From RUG14199 sp045535205 (GTDB lineage Bacteria > Bacillota > Clostridia > Oscillospirales > CAG-272), in contig JAZSLF010000051.1 of NCBI GenBank assembly GCA_045535205.1, positions 1-26,263 on the forward strand: DNA of 26,263 nt. The letters are read 5' to 3'. Both the position numbers and the translations under genes were made by a program. The notes beneath the pieces are model-generated. The model searched no databases, was not told the origin of the DNA, and saw only the letters and a list, made by a program, of their open reading frames with translations. Shown here piece after piece: positions 23,148-26,263 of the stretch. Positions within the stretch are counted from its first letter, which is position 1; each line of letters starts with the position of its first letter.

Positions 23148-24233
23148 TTATATCAGCCAAGCAAGGTAAGAAATGACAAATGCGGCGGCTGCGGCTATTC
23201 CCGCAATACCGAAAAGCCATTTTCTGTATGCCTGTTTATCAAGCGGAAGATCGCCTACGAATTTTCCTGTCTGTCCGTTCATGGCAAAGGTGTAATTCTT
23301 TCCGTTCCATGAGGTGTTGAGAAGCCATACGGGATAAAGTGCATAACGTGAGCAGTTGTTCTTAAGCTTAACTGCAGAATATTCCGTATTAACAATAGAA
23401 TAACCGTCAACAGTTGAAGCAAAGGCTTCCTCCGTACTTTTCTTTATTCTCTCGTTGGCTCTGCTTATACTCTCCTCTGAGGTGACATCGTATTTATCTG
23501 CAAAATATCCCGCAAGATACGCTGTCTGAAAATCCACCGCCTCCGAAAAATCAAAGGGCTCAATGGATTCCATGAGAGCATCGTCAATTTTTGATGAGCC
23601 ATCGACAGGGACTCTTTCAAATCCGATAACGCCGTCTCTGACTATGGAAAAATAGCATGTTTCCGTATAATCGTTATCACCTGAGCTCCATACACGAGTT
23701 CTTGTCGCCTTAAAACGCATACTCGCATCAGCATCGGCATCAAAGAGCCAGAAAGGAACGTATATGCCCTTTACTTCCTCTATATGATTTTGCTCCTTAA
23801 ATATTTTAGGCAAAAGTCTTTTACCGCCGTAATGCTTCTTCAGAGCATCAAGAGCACCTTTTTTATCTATTTTGAAGGGGATGACAAAGTCGGGTTTAAG
23901 GCTTCCCGACACTTTTCCCATCATAACGATGGGGTTTGAACAGTAAGGACATGAGGTTGCCGCAGTATTCTCATCGCAGATTATCTCACCGCCGCATGAA
24001 TTGCATACGTATGAGCAAAGTCCGTCTTCCTCCCCCTCATTCCATTCAGATGTGCCGCTGCTTTCCCATGACATATTATCAGAGCTTTCATTTTTAAGCT
24101 CCTCGTCGTAAGAAAGCAGATCCGCCATTTCAAATTCCGTATCGCAATACGGACATTTCATTTTCTGAGCTGTGCTGTCAAAGGCGATCGCACCGCCGCA
24201 GCAAGCACATTTGTATTCCTGAAGAACCGCCAC
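23148..24233 (-). CDS. ydjG: TFIIB-type zinc-ribbon membrane protein, YdjG-like
   Basis: A 361-aa protein with two N-terminal zinc ribbons: C9/C12 with C27/C30 (KCPYCDTEF), then after an acidic Ser-rich linker C77/C80 with C95/C98 (SCPYCSNP). The central region (about 110-335) is a mixed alpha/beta domain with FVIPFKIDKKGALDALKKHY and GIYVPFWLFDADADA, a conserved pattern of this group. One hydrophobic segment sits at the very C-terminus (about 339-361). Translation starts at GTG 24233, seven bases after GGAGAT. It lies between the SPFH and TPM genes with short gaps (37 and 10 bp). In Bacillus YdjG is a membrane partner of YdjH; interaction here is inferred. Confidence 0.85.
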   Translation of the reverse strand: MAVLQEYKCACCGGAIAFDSTAQKMKCPYCDTEFEMADLLSYDEELKNESSDNMSWESSGTSEWNEGEEDGLCSYVCNSCGGEIICDENTAATSCPYCSNPIVMMGKVSGSLKPDFVIPFKIDKKGALDALKKHYGGKRLLPKIFKEQNHIEEVKGIYVPFWLFDADADASMRFKATRTRVWSSGDNDYTETCYFSIVRDGVIGFERVPVDGSSKIDDALMESIEPFDFSEAVDFQTAYLAGYFADKYDVTSEESISRANERIKKSTEEAFASTVDGYSIVNTEYSAVKLKNNCSRYALYPVWLLNTSWNGKNYTFAMNGQTGKFVGDLPLDKQAYRKWLFGIAGIAAAAAFVISYLAWLI

Positions 24234-24270
24234 TTAGTAAATCTCCTTCGCAAATACTTTAAAAGTATTT

Positions 24271-25596
24271 TTACTTAATATCGTTTCCATCAAAAATGTC
24301 ACCGCATTCGGGACAGAATTTAGGAGGATTTTTAGGATCCTCAGGCTCCCATCCACACTTATCGCAACGATAGAGAGGTGCACCCTCAGGCTTCTTTGCA
24401 CCGCATTCAGCACAGAACTTGCCCTTGTTTACGCTGCCGCAAGCACAGGTCCAGCCGTCTTCTGCTTTTTTAGCTCCGCATTCGGTACAGAATTTGCCCG
24501 TAGCCACGTTGCCGCATGAGCACTTCCAGCCGCCTGCCTGCTGAGGTGCTGCCTGCTGAGGTGCCGCCTGCTGAGGCGCTGCCTGCTGCTGACCCATAGC
24601 GAAAAGGTTGGTAGGATTTATGGCACCGCCCTGATTCATGGCCATGCCCATTCCCATAAAGCCTGTCATAGCACCTGCCTCGTTTGCTGCAGCCGCCTTC
24701 ATAGCATCAGCCTGTGCACCGACAAGAGTTGCCGCCGCCATTGTGGGATCTCTCATAATAGCGGTACGCTGAGCCTGTTTTATCATTTCCGCATCTTCTT
24801 CGGGAAGTGTTACTGAGCCGAGAGCTATGCTTACCACCTGAAGACCCCGAAGCTCGCCCCACTTTGAAGAAAGAGCTGTATTCATTGCATTTTCAAGGTC
24901 TGTATTATGTGTAACTATCTGATTGGGACGAAGCTCCATGTCAGAAAGCTTACCGAAAGCGGGCTGAAGTGCACTGATAAATTCTGTCTTGAGCTGTCCT
25001 TCAAGCTCATCTCTCGTATATTCGTATTCAACGTTTCCGCAAACGTTTGTATAGAACAGGATGGGGTCTGCGATCTTATACGAATAAACACCTGAGCATC
25101 TGACAGATACGTCTATATCAAGTCCTATTTTTGAGTCAACAACTCTGAAAGGAATAGGATTGGGTGTACCGAACTTATTATCTATAAGCTCCTTGGTATT
25201 AAAATAATATACTCTCTGGTCTTTACCCGTGTCACCGCCGTATGTAAATCTCTTACCGATGTTCTTAAAGGTTTCGATTATGCTTTTGCCGAGAGAGCCT
25301 GCAAAAATGGAGGGTTCACTCGAAGCATCGTAGGTGAACTGACCTGCTTCGGCACATACCTCTACCACCTTACCCTGCTCAACGATTATCATGCATTGTC
25401 CGTCAGCTACGGCAATACCCGAACCGTTTGAAATAATATTATCTTCGCCCTTTGTGTTGGAGGAACGGGAGCTTGTTCTTTTCTGTCCTTTTCTTACCAT
25501 TACGGATGCGGGAAGTGCATCGCAATAGAAAAACTCCTTCCATTGATCAGCAAGAACTCCGCCTACTGCACCGATACCTGCTTTAATAAGTCCCAT
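24271..25596 (-). CDS. ydjI: SPFH domain protein with C-terminal zinc ribbons, YdjI-like
   Basis: A 441-aa protein. The first 290 residues form an SPFH/Band-7-type domain (VRKGQ, GSGIAVADGQCMIIVEQGKVVEV, LRGLQVVSIALGSVTLPEEDAEMIKQAQR). Next is an Ala/Gly/Met-rich stretch, then a tandem low-complexity AAPQQ repeat. Three zinc ribbons complete it: WKCSCGNVATGKFCTECGAKK, a near copy WTCACGSVNKGKFCAECGAKK, and YRCDKCG with FCPECGD. I placed the start at ATG 25596, six bases after GGAGAA; an in-frame TTG at 25602 touches the RBS. It is the first gene of the three-gene unit, matching Bacillus YdjI, which localises PspA to membranes. No pspA is next to it here. Confidence 0.87.
   Translation of the reverse strand: MGLIKAGIGAVGGVLADQWKEFFYCDALPASVMVRKGQKRTSSRSSNTKGEDNIISNGSGIAVADGQCMIIVEQGKVVEVCAEAGQFTYDASSEPSIFAGSLGKSIIETFKNIGKRFTYGGDTGKDQRVYYFNTKELIDNKFGTPNPIPFRVVDSKIGLDIDVSVRCSGVYSYKIADPILFYTNVCGNVEYEYTRDELEGQLKTEFISALQPAFGKLSDMELRPNQIVTHNTDLENAMNTALSSKWGELRGLQVVSIALGSVTLPEEDAEMIKQAQRTAIMRDPTMAAATLVGAQADAMKAAAANEAGAMTGFMGMGMAMNQGGAINPTNLFAMGQQQAAPQQAAPQQAAPQQAGGWKCSCGNVATGKFCTECGAKKAEDGWTCACGSVNKGKFCAECGAKKPEGAPLYRCDKCGWEPEDPKNPPKFCPECGDIFDGNDIK
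24536..24590. repeat. 15-bp tandem repeat in the ydjI-like gene
   Basis: Three full units and one partial of GCCTGCTGAGGTGCT (units at 24536, 24551, 24566, 24581), with single-base differences, encode the linker AAPQQ-AAPQQ-AAPQQ between the SPFH domain and the zinc ribbons. In-frame length change by slippage would be tolerated. Confidence 0.9.
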
Positions 25597-25660
25597 AATC
25601 AATTCTCCTTTTATAGTTTATATTTTAATAACTGTTTAAGTTTATTTTTTTCGCAAAAAC

Positions 25661-25734
25661 ACGGGGGAACGAAATGGCAAAGCTACCCTTCGCCCCCGTA
25701 TTTATATTATAAAATGATTTGTGCTTTTTTGCAA
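25661..25734 (-). promoter_or_regulatory. candidate promoter and start-site hairpin of the ydjI-like operon
   Basis: Minus strand: -35 TTGCAA (25729-25734, 4 of 6), 17-bp spacer, -10 TATAAT (25706-25711). About seven bases on, at the predicted start, a strong hairpin begins: ACGGGGG (25693-25699) pairs with CCCCCGT (25661-25667), and CGAA with TTCG inside after a 2-nt bulge, followed by GTTTTTG. It can be a 5' stabilising hairpin, an attenuator, or the terminator of the upstream dockerin gene. Confidence 0.5.
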
Positions 25735-25759
25735 CAGCTTTCAAGCAATAAGTGAAAGC

Positions 25760-26263
25760 TTATTCCCAAATAGAGCTTTTTCCCAAAATGTGAGCCTTCA
25801 GCTTCAGGGTATCTCTTGCATTCACAACACCGTCACCTGTTATATCAATACAGGCTCTCGTATAAGCATCCGGCTCTTTAATGCCTGCAACGCAAAGCTT
25901 GAGAACGCTTGAATCCTTGGCATTCACCTTGCCGTCACCGTTAGCATCTCCGAGAAGATTTAAAGCAACGTTCTGAACGACCTCGCCGTTTTCAACCGTA
26001 ACTGCGTATTCACGGCTCACGTGGTTGAGCTTTGTGATAAGAAGCGTATATTCTCCACGGGGAATGTTTTCAAAGCAATAAGAAATATTCTCTCCGAATG
26101 CCCAGTAGAAATAGGTTAAGCTACCCTCTTTTTCAGGGATAAGTGCAACTCCTACCTCGCCGCCTCCTTCTGCAAAGCTTGTGACAGTTCCGCTGACGTT
26201 ATAAAGCTTGTCGGTGGGTACTGCACCTTCTTGATACATGTGAGTTCCGTAAACGAACTGAGG
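25760..26263 (-). CDS. dockerin type I protein, C-terminal part (cut by window edge)
   Basis: The reading frame is open to the window end, so the N-terminus is missing; a Met at 26239 is internal. The visible 167 residues start with a beta-sandwich-like domain of carboxypeptidase-regulatory type (LYNVSGTVTSFAEGGGEVGVALIP, FENIPRGEYTLLITKLNH, YAVTVENGEVVQNVAL). A type I dockerin follows: two calcium-binding F-hand repeats, DANGDGKVNAKDSSVLKLCVAG and DITGDGVVNARDTLKLKAHILG. Dockerins bind cohesins on scaffoldins or the cell surface, so the full protein is probably secreted and attached. The catalytic or binding part lies outside the window. No terminator precedes the hairpin at 25661-25699, which may serve it. 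Confidence 0.85.
   Translation of the reverse strand, partial: PQFVYGTHMYQEGAVPTDKLYNVSGTVTSFAEGGGEVGVALIPEKEGSLTYFYWAFGENISYCFENIPRGEYTLLITKLNHVSREYAVTVENGEVVQNVALNLLGDANGDGKVNAKDSSVLKLCVAGIKEPDAYTRACIDITGDGVVNARDTLKLKAHILGKSSIWE

Noticed and set aside
24248..24264. Palindrome AATACTTTAAAAGTATT between the SPFH and zinc-ribbon genes
   Set aside because: Weak A/T stem with almost no loop, inside a tight operon; unlikely to terminate transcription.
24536..24590. Repeats resembling a short CRISPR-like array
   Set aside because: Contiguous in-frame 15-bp units without spacers, inside a coding region; a protein linker repeat.

Overview
The window looks like chromosomal DNA of a low-to-moderate GC Gram-positive Clostridia-type anaerobe (Bacillota), plausibly a gut or rumen Oscillospirales/Ruminococcaceae relative. 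This is inferred from strong AAGGAGG-type ribosome binding sites, sigma-A style promoters with 17-bp spacers, intrinsic terminators, a type I dockerin, a GH29 fucosidase and a ydjGHI-like membrane-stress cluster. No tRNA, rRNA, CRISPR array, transposase or phage gene is visible. The species cannot be named from the sequence.

Layout. 148-2165 (minus): TetR regulator, ABC ATPase and ABC-2 permease in one operon, with two tandem 14-bp palindromes in its promoter. 2420-2656: a small uncharacterised protein with its own promoter, 5' hairpin and terminator. 2742-5582: two small membrane proteins (the first of DUF5058 type) tightly coupled to a membrane-anchored M20 metallopeptidase. 5654-10777: a 1003-aa MacB-like ABC fusion, an AI-2E-family transporter and an AEC-family carrier, ended by a terminator. 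10898-11842: an L-lactate/malate dehydrogenase-family enzyme whose specificity loop carries Arg where lactate dehydrogenases have Gln. 11961-14792: a copper-efflux operon, csoR-copA, with an obvious CsoR-type operator inside the promoter. CopA carries a C-terminal CopZ-like domain preceded by its own internal ribosome binding site and ATG.

14793-15138 is gene-free and holds terminators plus repeat-like inverted elements. 15139-16930 (minus): GH29 alpha-L-fucosidase followed by a small lipoprotein. 17064-17574: rplS (L19) with a strong promoter, a structured leader and a terminator. 17608-18012 (plus) and 18070-18651 (minus) are small membrane proteins converging on a shared terminator. 18765-22162 (minus): a YtrABC-like operon (GntR regulator, ATPase, 703-aa permease) with a clear promoter and operator. 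22343-25596 (minus): SPFH/zinc-ribbon, zinc-ribbon/TM and TPM-domain proteins, matching Bacillus subtilis YdjI-YdjG-YdjH but with no pspA alongside. At the right edge is the C-terminal part of a dockerin protein on the minus strand, cut by the window end.

Together the genes are mainly envelope and transport functions with local regulators: two ABC systems under one-component repressors, copper export under CsoR, and a likely membrane-stress module. The least explained items are the DUF5058/membrane-protein/M20 cassette, the possible dual product of copA, the Arg-type lactate/malate dehydrogenase, and the 14.9-15.1 kb inverted repeat.
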